Both the position numbers and the translations under genes were made by a program. The notes under the pieces are model-generated. The model had not been told where the DNA came from, did not search any database, and saw only the letters and a list, made by a program, of their open reading frames with translations. Below are positions 11,813 through 22,275 of a DNA stretch of 64,000 nt, one piece after another. Source of the DNA: Marsupella aquatica. Its lineage: Eukaryota; Marchantiophyta. Where the stretch lies: contig OZ316891.1 in the NCBI GenBank assembly GCA_973895155.1, forward strand, positions 26,536,001-26,600,000, given 5' to 3'. The first letter of the stretch is position 1; every line of letters begins with the position of its first letter.

Positions 11813-12588
11813 TAAGAATATTAGAGTTTTTCAATCAGAATTTGAGAATATTCCAAGCATATTCCAATTTCATAGAGGTTTTTTTTTCATTTTTTTACAT
11901 TTTAGGGATTGTGGCCTAAAAATATCGCAAGTGATGGGGATGCCTCCATATAGTGAGACCCCCGAGTCATGGATTATTGCATAGTTCATATAGGGCCAAG
12001 ATCATTAACAACAGACCAGCAAGAGTGTGACCACTATGGAGCTCCTAGACAAACCAAAGACCAATGTTTTACATTAATCTAACCTCAACTATGGCAAGGA
12101 GGAGCACTCATGCATGATCAGGGGAATTAAGGAGTTGGAGGTAATAGTGGCCAAGGCATACGTGCTGGGAGATAGGGAGGAAATGCTTCTACTGTGAGTG
12201 CAGATCCTAACTAAGTAATTAAAGCGGCTAGCTAGGATTGCTTAACTTGAGCAACAATTAGCTGTCATGTCTAGCTCATAGACTAGACCTAGTTTTGACG
12301 TCAGGGCTTACTAAGTTTCATAGCCTATACCTAGGGTGCGCTAATGGAGATCTTTTCAACATGGGATTCATGAATGTTGATGTGTCAACAACTTTGACTT
12401 GAGGAGCGACAAAAGCCCTTAAGCCTTGAGGAGCAATGATGGAGTTGGATACTCAAAGTAAGAGGGGAAGCCTATAGCTTCCCCAATCTTTGAACCATGT
12501 AGTGGATCTGTTTGCTGCAACCTATATGTTGTGAAGATCAATTGGTGAGAAGAGCAACAACCATATGCTACTAGCTTCATATTTAAAG

Positions 12589-13048
12589 CTCTACCGTCTC
12601 CCCCTAACACAGTGCCTGGGCATGTGTTCAAACATGGATATTTTTAGGTTTCAAACATAACATCATTTTAACACAATGCTGGAGAAGGATGTTGAGGTGA
12701 TAGAAGATGTTGTTGAGAGAAAATCTGTCAAGGTAATAAAAGATGTCGAGGTGAGAAAAAGATGTCGAGGTGATAAAACAAGTCGAGGAGAGAACAAGAT
12801 GTCAAGGAGACAAAAGATGTCGAGGTGAGAAAAGATGTCACAGTAAGCAAGATGTCAAGGTGATAAAAGAAGTCAAGGAGAGAAAAATATGTCGAGAAGA
12901 GAAAAATAAGTCCAAGAGCAAGATGTTGACTGAGAGACATGGATGTTGAGATGAGAAAAAATTTGAGGAAATAATATATTTCAAGGTGAACAAAAGATGT
13001 CGAGGAGAAAAACATGTTCTACCATCTCCCCCTAACACATTGCCCGGG
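12589..13048. repeat. Purine-rich minisatellite array bounded by direct repeats
   Basis: From about 12665 to 13145, degenerate units of roughly 18-20 bp built on GATGTCGAGGTGAGAAAA are repeated many times. The core is bracketed by two copies of a phrase of about 31 bp, CT(CT)ACC-TCTCCCCCTAACACA-TGCC-GGG, at 12589-12620 and 13018-13048. Further purine-rich units spill past the second bracket. No protein is supported. Confidence 0.75.
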
Positions 13049-14195
13049 AGATCTTGAGCAAAAGATGTAAAGGAGAAAAACATGTGCAAAGGAGAGAAAA
13101 AGATGTTGAGCACAAAAAGATGTAAAGGAGAGCAAAAGATTTTGCGGAGAGAAAATAAACTTGACACTTTTTCCACCCTTACCCGCAAACGGAAGGGGCA
13201 AGATGAAACCTATGTCTCCCTCCCTCTTTTCCCATCCATGTGCCCCCCTTCCCCTTTCTCCTTGCCTCTCCCCCTCTTTGCTTTGCTTCCAAGGTTTTCT
13301 TTGGGACGACAACGTCAAATATTGTAAGACTATTGCAATGAAAACCCATAGGAATATTTGTCATAGTTTATGAGTGTGAAAGTCTCATTATTAATTTTGG
13401 CACAATATATATACAAATATGATTATGTATTTTAAAATATTTTGGGGGTATAAAAATCTTAAACTATCCCCATATCTCCCATTCTTCTCTTTTCCCCACT
13501 TTTTTAACGTACATGTCTCTATTTGATAACTTTTCACCTTTTATTCTGCTTTCATTTGATCTTTTCCCTCCCCTTGTTTTTCTAAACCGGGCCATCTTTT
13601 TTTTGCTCAACATCTTTTATTACCTATAATCATCATGGTACCTTCGAGTATTTGTACTAAGTCTTCGTGGAGGTGTGCCTGAGTCTTTTGTCTTTGTGCA
13701 AGTACTCTGAGCTACCTGAGCCTCTACCATATATACCAATTAATGTCATATAGGAGAGGCAATGTGATAGTGTTGCTTGCATCTAAGGGTGATGAGAAGT
13801 AATCTTTGAAATGGACAATCAGTATAGAATCCCAACTTTTTATAAATTTGTAAACAGACAAAACCCAATTATGGCAGGATAGCTTATTATAGACTTCTAT
13901 ATATAATGTGATTATTGTCACATGAACAACCCAGGCCTTAATTCCAATTTGCATCTTTCAAGCACATAATTCCTAGTAAAGGTGAGGTTTCAAGCAAGGA
14001 AGAACTCAGTGGTAGTGTAAGAGGATTTATTTTGCTACAAAAGCATAACTTATATATAGGTTAGTGTCATAATTATATTTGGATTCCACCGTTGGAATAA
14101 TGAAACCCAAAGTTAGAAATTGACTTCAAGTAACTCTTGGCTTTGGGACTTCCAAGCAAATGCCAAACAACCCAAAATCATGATGCATTCAATAT

Positions 14196-14440
14196 TAGAT
14201 TCTACTTTGGTATAATCTAGAAATTGATTTTTCATTGTGGTAAGATCTGATAGCTACTAAATTTTACCTCTTTTTACTGTGCTAAAATCTAGAAATTACT
14301 ATTTGTAATGGTAGACTCTAGAAGTTAATAGAAATTACCTTTTTTACAAAGGTAAATCCAGAAATTTCTTTTCAATTTGGTAAGTTTTGAATGTTACCAA
14401 GATTTACACTTTAATTTGGTAAAAGCCAAGATCTATTTTT
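14196..14440. repeat. Diverged AT-rich tandem repeat
   Basis: Loosely periodic units of roughly 40-60 bp recur, carrying variants of TGGTAA-ATCTAGAAATT. They are too diverged to count exactly. Confidence 0.5.
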
Positions 14441-14875
14441 ATCGTAAAAAATCTTGCAAATGACTTTATGGAAACCCCTATTTTTCTATCTTTACACAAA
14501 ATCAAGTTGTTCACCATGTAGTGTGAGATTGAGTGCTCTCATGTTCTGCATCACGGTTTTTTACACGTAAGTCCTAGGACCACTTGATATTCCTTGATGG
14601 ACTAATCAGGGAAGTAAGGTGCATCTTTCAATCAGACTACCAATGTGGTGTCTTCGATAATTAAGGAATGGATTTTGCTAATGGTACAGGAATTGGAGAT
14701 GGTTGGGTAGGGGGGGAGAGGGGGCTCTATTGCTAGGGCAAGTGGTGGGGGTGAATGCACTACCACTAAGCCAAATGTGAAAGGTGGGTGTATGACTTGC
14801 AACTTATAGCAAAGGGCTCGACTAAAGATATTCCCAAAGAGGTTGCCAAAGTGTTCTTTCTTGTGGCTGCATGCC

Positions 14876-14970
14876 TCCTCCTATACCACTTAAGTATGAT
14901 CATTGTTAGGTTATGCCTCACGTGAGTCTCCTCCAATACCACTTCAGTATGATCATTGTTAGGTTATGCC
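14876..14970. repeat. 53-bp tandem duplication
   Basis: Copies at 14876 and 14929 share CAGTATGATCATTGTTAGG (first copy TAAGTATGATC...) and TTATGCC with few differences. Confidence 0.8.
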
Positions 14971-16092
14971 CATGTATAACCTATTTACTTCCATAGTGCT
15001 AGATAGGCTTTAGCAGACTAGAATAACACTAGTTTTGAGTTCCAGGTTCCCATAGACTATGGGACGGGGTATACCCAAAGGGAACACAAACTTGTGCTCA
15101 CACTTGAAGGTTCACTCTTCAAGAGAAAGAGTGAGAGGGTGGGAGGAGGACCTCTAGCATGTTGGCGATGGTGAGTGTAATTTTTCACATTACTGGAGTT
15201 CTCTCACAGTCGTGGATGTAGCCTAGACAGGGTGAACCATGTACTATTAGTTTCAGAGTTTATGGATGTTTGTTCACATGTGTTGACGCTGTCTCATTTG
15301 GTCCCCGATATGGTCTGGATTTATCCTAACAATCAATCATGATGTGGCTCCCAAGGTACGTCAATCTTAGCCCGCTTTAACTCCCCCAAGAACCAATAGG
15401 CAAACAAGTGTGCCCAATTTTGATCCTTGTTCTGCTTTACATGCACTATTGTGAGACAAAAATCTTGGACTGAGACTCAATCATATGGAGCGTGTACCTT
15501 ATGAAGTTAAACCGCTCCATGAAGGGTTGGTTGATACATGTTGACCTTTGTTTGTAGCCATTGTCCATTTTTCCTGTTGGGTCCATCCCCGGCATTTTGA
15601 CCTCAAAATGTCGGGGATGGCCTCTTGGAATACCGGCTGACCCAAATCTTTGCCTTACTTAGAGCATCTCCACCAGACCCAGAAAACAACCCCGTAACCT
15701 CCAATTAGTCAAATAGAGATTGGAACTTTGCGGGCAAGGCCTCCCACCGACACTCTTCAACCGGTAAACTGATGGCGGCCCCCCCCCCCAAATTCCAGAC
15801 ACCGACCTCCAGAATTGTACCCGTTTGCGGTCAGAGAATGAGCCCGTATTTTGGCCCCTAGAAGGATCGACGGATTTCAATCCATACACGCGGCACAATC
15901 TGGCCCAGGCTTGGGAAATCTGGCCCAGGCTTGGGTTCCCGCTTGGAGTTTCCCGCACTTGTTTTGGGTGAGAATTGCGCTTTTTGTCGTGCGACACTGT
16001 GCTGCACAGAGCTTGTGTCATGCGACACTGTGCTGCACAGACCTCGTGATTGATCGAGTGAAGCATGTACCTGATTGAGCAAGTCATCCAGG

Positions 16093-16464
16093 ATGGCAAG
16101 TAGTCAAGGGAAAAACTATTCTGAAAGCGAGTTGAAGCAGCTTTGCTATAGTGTGCTTCATGTTTCACAGGATCCATTGATTGGAACTGGGCAGAGGGAC
16201 AAGAAATTCTGGGATAGAGTCGCTGAACATTATCATAAAAACAAGGGGTGCGAATTTGAGACGCGAGGGAAGAAATCGTTGGAAGGGAAGTGGGCGGATA
16301 TCAAACATGATGTCCAGAAATTCATAGGCACGTATCAACAAGTAGATGATAGACAGTTTCTGGGACAAACTCTGAAGACACGTTCAAATTGGCAAAGGAG
16401 TTGTATAGAGAAAATCATCCCAAGAACAGGAGTTTCTCTTTTGATTGCTGCTACTATATTTTGA
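16093..16464 (+). CDS. Harbinger ORF1: Myb/SANT-like (NAM-associated type) DNA-binding protein, partial
   Basis: The frame starts at an ATG at 16093 and runs 123 aa. The conserved core is a trihelix/Myb-like segment: a K-K-F-W-D-R-V-A-E-H-Y tract at about residues 38-48, then K-S-L-E-G-K-W at about residues 63-69 and a V-Q-K-F-I-G-T-Y tract at about residues 76-83. This is the signature of the accessory ORF1 proteins of plant PIF/Harbinger elements, which bind DNA and help import the transposase. The usual charged coiled C terminus is out of frame downstream (arginine/glutamate-rich reading near 16465-16570), so a frameshift has probably truncated it. It belongs to the mobile element, not to the host gene set. 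Confidence 0.7.
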   Translation: MASSQGKNYSESELKQLCYSVLHVSQDPLIGTGQRDKKFWDRVAEHYHKNKGCEFETRGKKSLEGKWADIKHDVQKFIGTYQQVDDRQFLGQTLKTRSNWQRSCIEKIIPRTGVSLLIAATIF

Positions 16465-16565
16465 AAGATTGTCCCAGGTTCATGAATCCAGAGAACGAGA
16501 TGCAGAGAGGGAAGAGCAAGAAACAAGCAAGAAGTGTCGCAGACAAGGACAGCCCCACTGCAGAG

Positions 16566-16953
16566 GTCGTCCATTGCATCAGCACCTATCCCGTATGCCA
16601 TTTGCCGTAGTGCAGCAGTAATTTTCTGATGAGGAGAGAGACCTGGCTGTCCTGTTGCATCAAACTTCAATTCAAAATACTTATCATATGCACACACTGC
16701 TGGAGGATTGGAATAACCTAGAACGCATACGGTACCTCCTTCTGAATTTCAACTCATCATATGTGGGATGCTCAGCAAAGTAGTAGTTATAAAGATCTTC
16801 AGCACCTTTTTCTCTCCTCCTATCAAGATTTGCAGCTTTCCTGGTTGGGACCATCCATGCTTCCTCTTTCTTGAAGACGAAATGCTGCAGGACTCGATCG
16901 ACAAAGGTCCACTGAAGAGAATCTGTTGCCAGAAGCTGTCTTCCTTGTCCCAA
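16566..16953 (-). pseudogene. Harbinger transposase (HARBI1-like) N-terminal fragment
   Basis: Two overlapping minus frames complement each other. The upstream one contains a Y-N-Y-Y-F-A-E-H-P-T-Y tract followed by F-R-R-R-Y-R-M. The downstream one contains DATGQPGLSPHQKITAALRQ and then MAYGIGADAMDD. These are the two conserved N-terminal blocks of plant Harbinger nucleases, preceding the DDE domain. They lie in different frames across about 16690 and the DDE catalytic part is absent. A degenerate N-terminal reading in several frames (RETWRDNLRKFMEEEEE) extends to about 17030. Confidence 0.7.
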
Positions 16954-17399
16954 ATTTCTTCCTCTTCCTCCATGAACTTTCGCAGATTATCTCTCCATGT
17001 CTCTCTGGTATCCATGGCGAACAGTTGCGAGTGAAATGTGAAATCAATGCAATCCACAATTGAAATCTTTTGATCGCAAGCCTCACAAAATTTGCCAACA
17101 AAAGCTGAGTGTCGAGCGCAAAACTCTGTAAAAACGACATCGATGTTTTCGCTGTTTCGGCAGTTTCTCAAGTCCAACCATGGGTTCTTTAAATTAACAC
17201 CTGGTTCGAACCCCCGGTTATAGAATGGAGGCCAAATTTTAGGGGTGTGGGTGGGGATGGACAATGCGGGTCTCTGGCCCGTTTCCTTCAGACCTGAAAA
17301 AGGAAGAGGCAATATTTGGCGATAGCGGCCAGAATTGCCCAAACGGGTGGAGATGCTCTTATGCAGGGGTCTCCTTTTGACTCTCAAACTGCAAAATTT

Positions 17400-17582
17400 T
17401 AAAAGTTTAGGGTAAGTTAAAGTCCTCCTAGAAATATCCTCATCTCACAATACTTAGGACCATTCAAGGAGATTAGGGAGTTCATAGGGAACTATGATAT
17501 TGAGCCCCTGACTACCAAGGTATTGGGACAGACATTGTCCCTCTTGGAGTACCGGCTGGCCCAAATCTTTGCCTTACTTGTA
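17400..17582 (+). pseudogene. Second Harbinger ORF1-like relic outside the inverted repeats
   Basis: Plus-strand translation near 17460-17535 reads K-E-I-R-E-F-I-G-N-Y followed by KVLGQT. This resembles the F-I-G-T-Y and FLGQTL phrases of the intact ORF1 at 16318-16372. Its end (17539-17582) also matches the host flank just before the element (15621-15660). It appears to be an older, related copy. This is inference from short similarity. Confidence 0.4.
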
Positions 17583-17654
17583 AGGTTTAGGGTTTATGGA
17601 CTAGGGTTTAAAGATCAATAGTAGTCCCTCAAACCCTAAACCCATCACCACCAC

Positions 17655-18300
17655 TTCTGGTCTACAGGCTAGTAAACCCAACCCGGAGGTCCATTATCCT
17701 ATATGTAAAAGTTCCCACTATGGTTGGAGATATTGTCTGGCCTCTAAAGTATTTCAAGAGAAACCGGTTCCGTTGGAGGTGCTCTAAGAACACCTCTAAG
17801 AGAGGACTACCACTGCCACGAGTCCTGTCAGCACCATAGAGTTGTTGCTAGTCAACTTTTACTCACTTTCTGGTCATACTGTCACAAACTAGTAACTACA
17901 ACCCATTGCAGACTAGTAACCCCAACCCAGACTGCAGTTCTCCTATACTTAGAGTTCCCACCATGGTTGGAGATGCTCTATGGCCTCGAACATCGAAGAA
18001 ACACCAGAACGTTTGGAGGTGCTCTAAAAATGGCTCTAAAGAGAGGACTACCTCTACATCTAGTCTGGGACACCGTAGAGTTGTCGCTTGTCAACTTTTA
18101 CTCACTTCTGGTCATAAGGTTACAAACTAGTAACCCCAACCCAGACTGCAGTTATCCTATACTTCCCACTATGGTTGAAGATGCTCTATGGCATCGAACG
18201 TCCAAGAAACACCAGAACGTTTGGAGGAGCTCTAAAAACGCCTCTAAAGAGAGGACTACCTCTACCTCTAGTCCCGTCAGCACCGTAGAGTTCCCACTGT
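17655..18300. repeat. Three tandem units (about 208-243 bp) just upstream of the La gene
   Basis: Three units are anchored by the phrase TTCCCAC-ATGGTTG near 17711, 17954 and 18162. Each also contains GGAGGTGCTCTAA-A and CTCTAAAGAGAGGACTACC variants. Units 2 and 3 are closest. The GGAGATGCTCT phrase resembles the Harbinger end, so the array may derive from a MITE. Confidence 0.75.
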
Positions 18301-18699
18301 TTAGGGTTTCACGTCACTTGTTTGCTACACTACTATTTCTCTCACCTTTGGGCTGTAAACCCTCTGCTTCGAGAGAGCTTCGGGTGTCGATTGCGTTTCG
18401 TTGCGAATTGCGTTGTGTACAGGAGGATGGTGCTTGGCAATCCTCACTATTAGATCATCACCTCGCACACCTATCGTTCTGTCCCTCTGGCACGACGTGA
18501 CGTGAAAAACGGCAACCAATTTGGTTCGCTAAGTCTCGGTTTTTCCAACGAAACGGCACAGTGATCACTCTTTTCCGACTTCTAATTCGACGGTCCGGTT
18601 GCTGTCCGCCTCGCCTGTTAAGCTTGGTTTGTATTTGGTTTTGTTGATTCATTCCCTGTCAGCCGAGGCGCGGCGACTCGAGGCGAGTCTGCGTACATC

Positions 18700-21600
18700 A
18701 TGGTCGCTCCTGACCTGGACGCGGAGACTCAGGCAAAAGTTTTGCGGCAGGTATGTACAGGGTAGTATGGGTTTTGGTTGCGGCTGCACATTTCGGCGCT
18801 TGCTGTCTTTTCTGATGTGAACTTACAGTGTTTCTGTCGTGCCATAGGTGGAGTTTTACTTCAGCGATAGCAATCTTCCAGGCGACAAATTTTTGCTGAA
18901 ATGCATTGAGGAGAGCGATGATGGATGTATCCGTTTCACCTAGTAATTTGACAAGTGTTTCAGTTCACTAGTAGGAATTTCATGTCGGCCCACGTATCGT
19001 ATTGTTGTTTTAAGAGGGAATGAATTGGCGAAATAAAGAAATAATGGATTCAATCAATCAATCAATCAATCAATCAACTGCATTCAGGTCCTGTCCCTTT
19101 TGGCAGGCCCGGTGCGATACATTACGCCCTTTCTCGTTGCTTTGAGTGAAGTATTGGTGTGAAATTATTTTCAAGGATAAAGCACGAGATGCATTCTCTC
19201 TAGATCCATCACTAGGAGCAGTCAAGACCAGAAGTCGCAGAGCTCAGTGCCATAAAGAGCGGAATTATCAATTGGAAAACCAATGTGGGCATGAAAAAAG
19301 AAAGTAAGCACCAATTAGCGACTGAGTCTACCACTTGCCAATGGATGAATAAATTGTTAAGTTAAAGTTGTTGGACGGCGACGGGGTTTTCAGAGACAGA
19401 CGACGGACAATGTTAAAGTGAACGTATACAGTGTTGTGTATAGATATGGCAGATAAAGATTTGCATTTTGGTATGGAATTGCAAGAATTTGGAAGTTTAA
19501 CTTGACGAACTGAGACAGTGGTCAGCTTGCCCCTCGTTTGCTCGTTTTCGCGCATGAGGAGTCACCTGGGCCTCAAAGAACATGGGCCCGAGAATGTGAC
19601 CTCCGAAACTACGTCCGCAGTTGCTGGCGTCCTCCGTCAGTCCAATGCACTTCGACTTTCTGAGGACGGTGAGACTCGTGGCGCCTCTGTGCTCTCCGCT
19701 TGCCTTTCGCTCGGCAAGGTTTCCTCTTGTTGTTCGCCAGTTCCTGTGTGGGATAAGGCATGAACTTTTCGTAATCTCTAAAATCAACGTTTGTAAGCTT
19801 TACGTGCCTTCTGAAACCTGAAGTTCTCATGGATCTGTGCAGGCACTAAAGTCGGACGAGTGGCGAAGCTGAAAAGCCCTGACGAAGTGCTAGCAGAAGT
19901 CAATGCTCGCAGCATCGCTGCCAACCCTCTGCCCCGCAACATCACGATAGACGAAGTAGAAAGTTTCTTCAAAGAGCATTGCAAGGTACTGGTTACTCCT
20001 GGTCGCCATAATTGATTGGTGGGTATTGATGATTCGAGTCTTGTCTTATCATTCCCGGGCGAAGACAGCCAGCTAGTTTACATTCTTAGTCTAAACCCTA
20101 AACCCTAAACTTGGATTCGACATGCAGCGATCCTGTGTCTGTTTCTGTTCAGTGTTTTGGCAACAGGATTCATTGAGTTTTGCTGAGAGTTTTTGAAGCA
20201 ATATGTGTCCATTAACTGGCGCTGGTTTGAATTCAGGTCAATAGTGTACGCCTCCCACGGATTGCTGGAGGGAAAGCATTTTCCGGTTATGCTACCATTG
20301 AGCTTTCTTCCGAGGAAGAAGCGCAGAGGGTGATAGGGTTGAAGCTTGTTTTCAAAGGAGCAGATTTGGAGTTCGAACCAAAGTAAGACATCTCTGCGGG
20401 CAACTGTCTTGGATTTGACGACTGTGCTTCAACGATTTGTCTTTCTTGTTTTTGATGCACTGAACTTTATTACCTGTGTGTGTGTTTGAAAACTTATTAG
20501 GAAATCATTTGATGAGCGGCAAGCCGTCGCTGAGCAGAACGGGCAGAGAAATGGGCAAGTAACGCGAAGCGGCTCGACGGGAAGGTATTATTACAAAACA
20601 CGAATCAGAGATTTGCTCTGTTCTATTGCTATATTTGAGCTGTGCTGAACTGGCATTCCATTGCGGATGTGTAGACTCCCGAACTGTTCTAACAAAGGTG
20701 GTCATATCATTCAAATCATAAACCTTACCTGTTAATTGTCGTATGAGTTTGGACTGGGGTTGCAGATAAAATCTACAGTTTACTGGTATTGATATTGTTG
20801 GCCTTGTTATGATTCTCAAGCTCCCTACGCCTCATTGTGCATATTTTGCTACTGTCTGAGCTGATACTGTGTATCCATATTACCAACAGCTACCGTCGAT
20901 AATGTGGACTAGGAAATCAACTATTCAAATTCCAGTTTCTGATTAATTGCGATGGAGCTGTTGCATCCAGAGCAGGTGAAGATGTAGAGGAGGATGAAGA
21001 CGATTATCCAAGGGGCCTCCTTGTTTCGTTCAAACTCAAGAAAGTTGCAAAAGCAGGAGACGAAGAAGTAACTGCTGAAGCTGAGGAGAAAGATGGCGAA
21101 AAACCTGAAGGGGAAAGTAATGTGGAGAAGGATATTGACCCAGAAACACAAGTTGCTCGAGAAGATATTAAAAGTACCTTGGACAAGTTTGGGAAGATAA
21201 ATGTATGTGATTTCTTAATGTGCCCACTCCTGTTTTATTTAATGATGTATTCATATCTCTCTACTCGAAATCTTTCTAAAAGTTAATGATCTATTCTCAT
21301 GTTAGATTCCTTGTTACTGCTGTCCTTGAAACTGTGGTCCAAAACACTGGCAAACCTGGATACGCGTCAAACCTTGATAACATTGTCGAAGTGGGTTTTC
21401 TCTAAACTATTGTAGCTCTGTGTTGATTCCAGTTCGTGGATTTTTCAAGAGGAGATGTATCTGGGTATGCCCGTTTTGACAAGGCAGATGCAGTACAAAG
21501 TGCACGCGCAAGTGCAGTCTTAGCATCTGAAGGGGGATTTATAGTAAAAGAGCATATTCTCTCTCTTAATGCAGTTGAAGGTTCGTAGATTTCATGCCTT

Positions 21601-22275
21601 TACATTTGTCATAAACAGTGTTCTGATGGTTTGTCCAAGGTTTGTTTTATTAAGTGGAATGTTCAGATAAATTTGAGGTACCTGTATCTTGAAAGTTTAG
21701 TAGTCTCTGGGTCTTCTGTACTCTCTGTATATGCTCAGGTGGTAAGACAACAGTCTGATGTGCCACTCGTGAAACATAGTCCGTTTCAGCTTGAAATCAT
21801 TTCATCGCACTTCTGGTGGAATTAAAAATCGCTGACAGGTCACTAAATTGGCGTAATGGGGATTGCAGGAGAGGAGGAGAAAGAATACTGGAAGAAGCTC
21901 AGAGAAGGCCAAGGAAAGAGGCGTGAAAGTGGTGGCAGAGGTGATCGGGGGAGAGGACGGTGAGTGCCAGGCTTCCCATGAGTCCGATCTTTCGTGGATG
22001 TCTTGAATATTGATTCTCTGAGACTGCGATTCTGTGATGGAGTTGCAAAATTAGTGTAAGTTACTTACAAAGTTATTGGAATGAATTGATTTTTGTGATT
22101 GTGCAGGGGTGGCAGATTTGGTAGGGGAAGAGGAGGTGGAGGTGGAGGTAGAGGAAGGGGACGGTGGGATCGAAACGAAGAGCGTATGAACAACGGCGGG
22201 GCAAAGGGCAAGCATAAGCGCTTTAATGAGGACGAGGATTCGCGTGAGACAAAAGCCGCCCGAACAGACCCATGA
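18700..22275 (+). CDS. LA1: La protein (La-motif RNA chaperone, SSB/La1 homologue)
   Basis: Ten exons were assembled: 18700-18750, 18848-18926, 19519-19668, 19843-19985, 20237-20382, 20501-20584, 20971-21202, 21433-21580, 21869-21959 and 22107-22275. They total 1293 nt (430 aa), with every phase and GT-AG boundary consistent. The La motif opens at about residue 17 (QVEFYFSDSNLPGDKFLLK) and continues through SLPLVCSFSRMR. RRM1 follows at about residues 105-185. The C-terminal La-type RRM (xRRM) spans about residues 230-345, separated from RRM1 by an acidic linker. The conserved EYWKKLREGQGKRR helix follows. The tail is RG/GR-rich with a basic KGKHKRF likely nuclear signal. La binds UUU-OH 3' ends of RNA polymerase III transcripts (pre-tRNAs) in the nucleus and protects them. 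Intron 2 carries an (AATC)n tract and intron 4 a telo-box pair. Confidence 0.93.
19051..19078. repeat. (AATC)n microsatellite in La intron 2
   Basis: About six to seven perfect CAAT/AATC units follow 'gaaataaagaaataatggatt'. An AATAAA-like motif followed by a tetranucleotide tail resembles the 3' end of some non-LTR retroposons. That reading is speculative. Confidence 0.7.
20091..20111 (+). promoter_or_regulatory. Tandem telo-box motif in La intron 4
   Basis: CTAAACCCTAAACCCTAAAC is present within the intron following exon 4. AAACCCTA telo-boxes are known plant cis-elements in genes for translation and RNA biogenesis. Their usual location is the promoter or first introns, so a regulatory role here is inference. 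Confidence 0.4.

Larger units (their letters stand above)
8096..15661. other. Repeat-rich gene desert
   Basis: About 7.5 kb with no gene I can support. Open frames at 8196-9296 and 9395-9826 (-) have no recognisable family signature. The interval is filled with independent short tandem arrays, listed separately, and low-complexity AT-rich and purine-rich tracts. The sequence just before 15662 resembles DNA on the far side of the Harbinger element. Confidence 0.6.
15662..17358. mobile_element. PIF/Harbinger DNA transposon, degenerate
   Basis: The element is 1697 bp long. It begins GAGCATCTCCACC at 15662 and ends with the exact inverse GGTGGAGATGCTC at 17346-17358. A TTA target-site duplication flanks it at 15659-15661 and 17359-17361. 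TTA/TAA duplications and GAGCATCTCCA-type ends are diagnostic of PIF/Harbinger. Inside are the two expected genes in convergent orientation: a Myb/SANT-like ORF1 on + and an N-terminal HARBI1-type transposase fragment on -. The transposase is frameshifted and lacks the catalytic half, so the copy is non-autonomous. Confidence 0.88.

Noticed and set aside
17200-17220. GGTTCGAACCCCCGG, resembling the T-arm of a tRNA
   Set aside because: No acceptor stem, A-box or anticodon arm can be drawn around it. It lies inside the Harbinger element.
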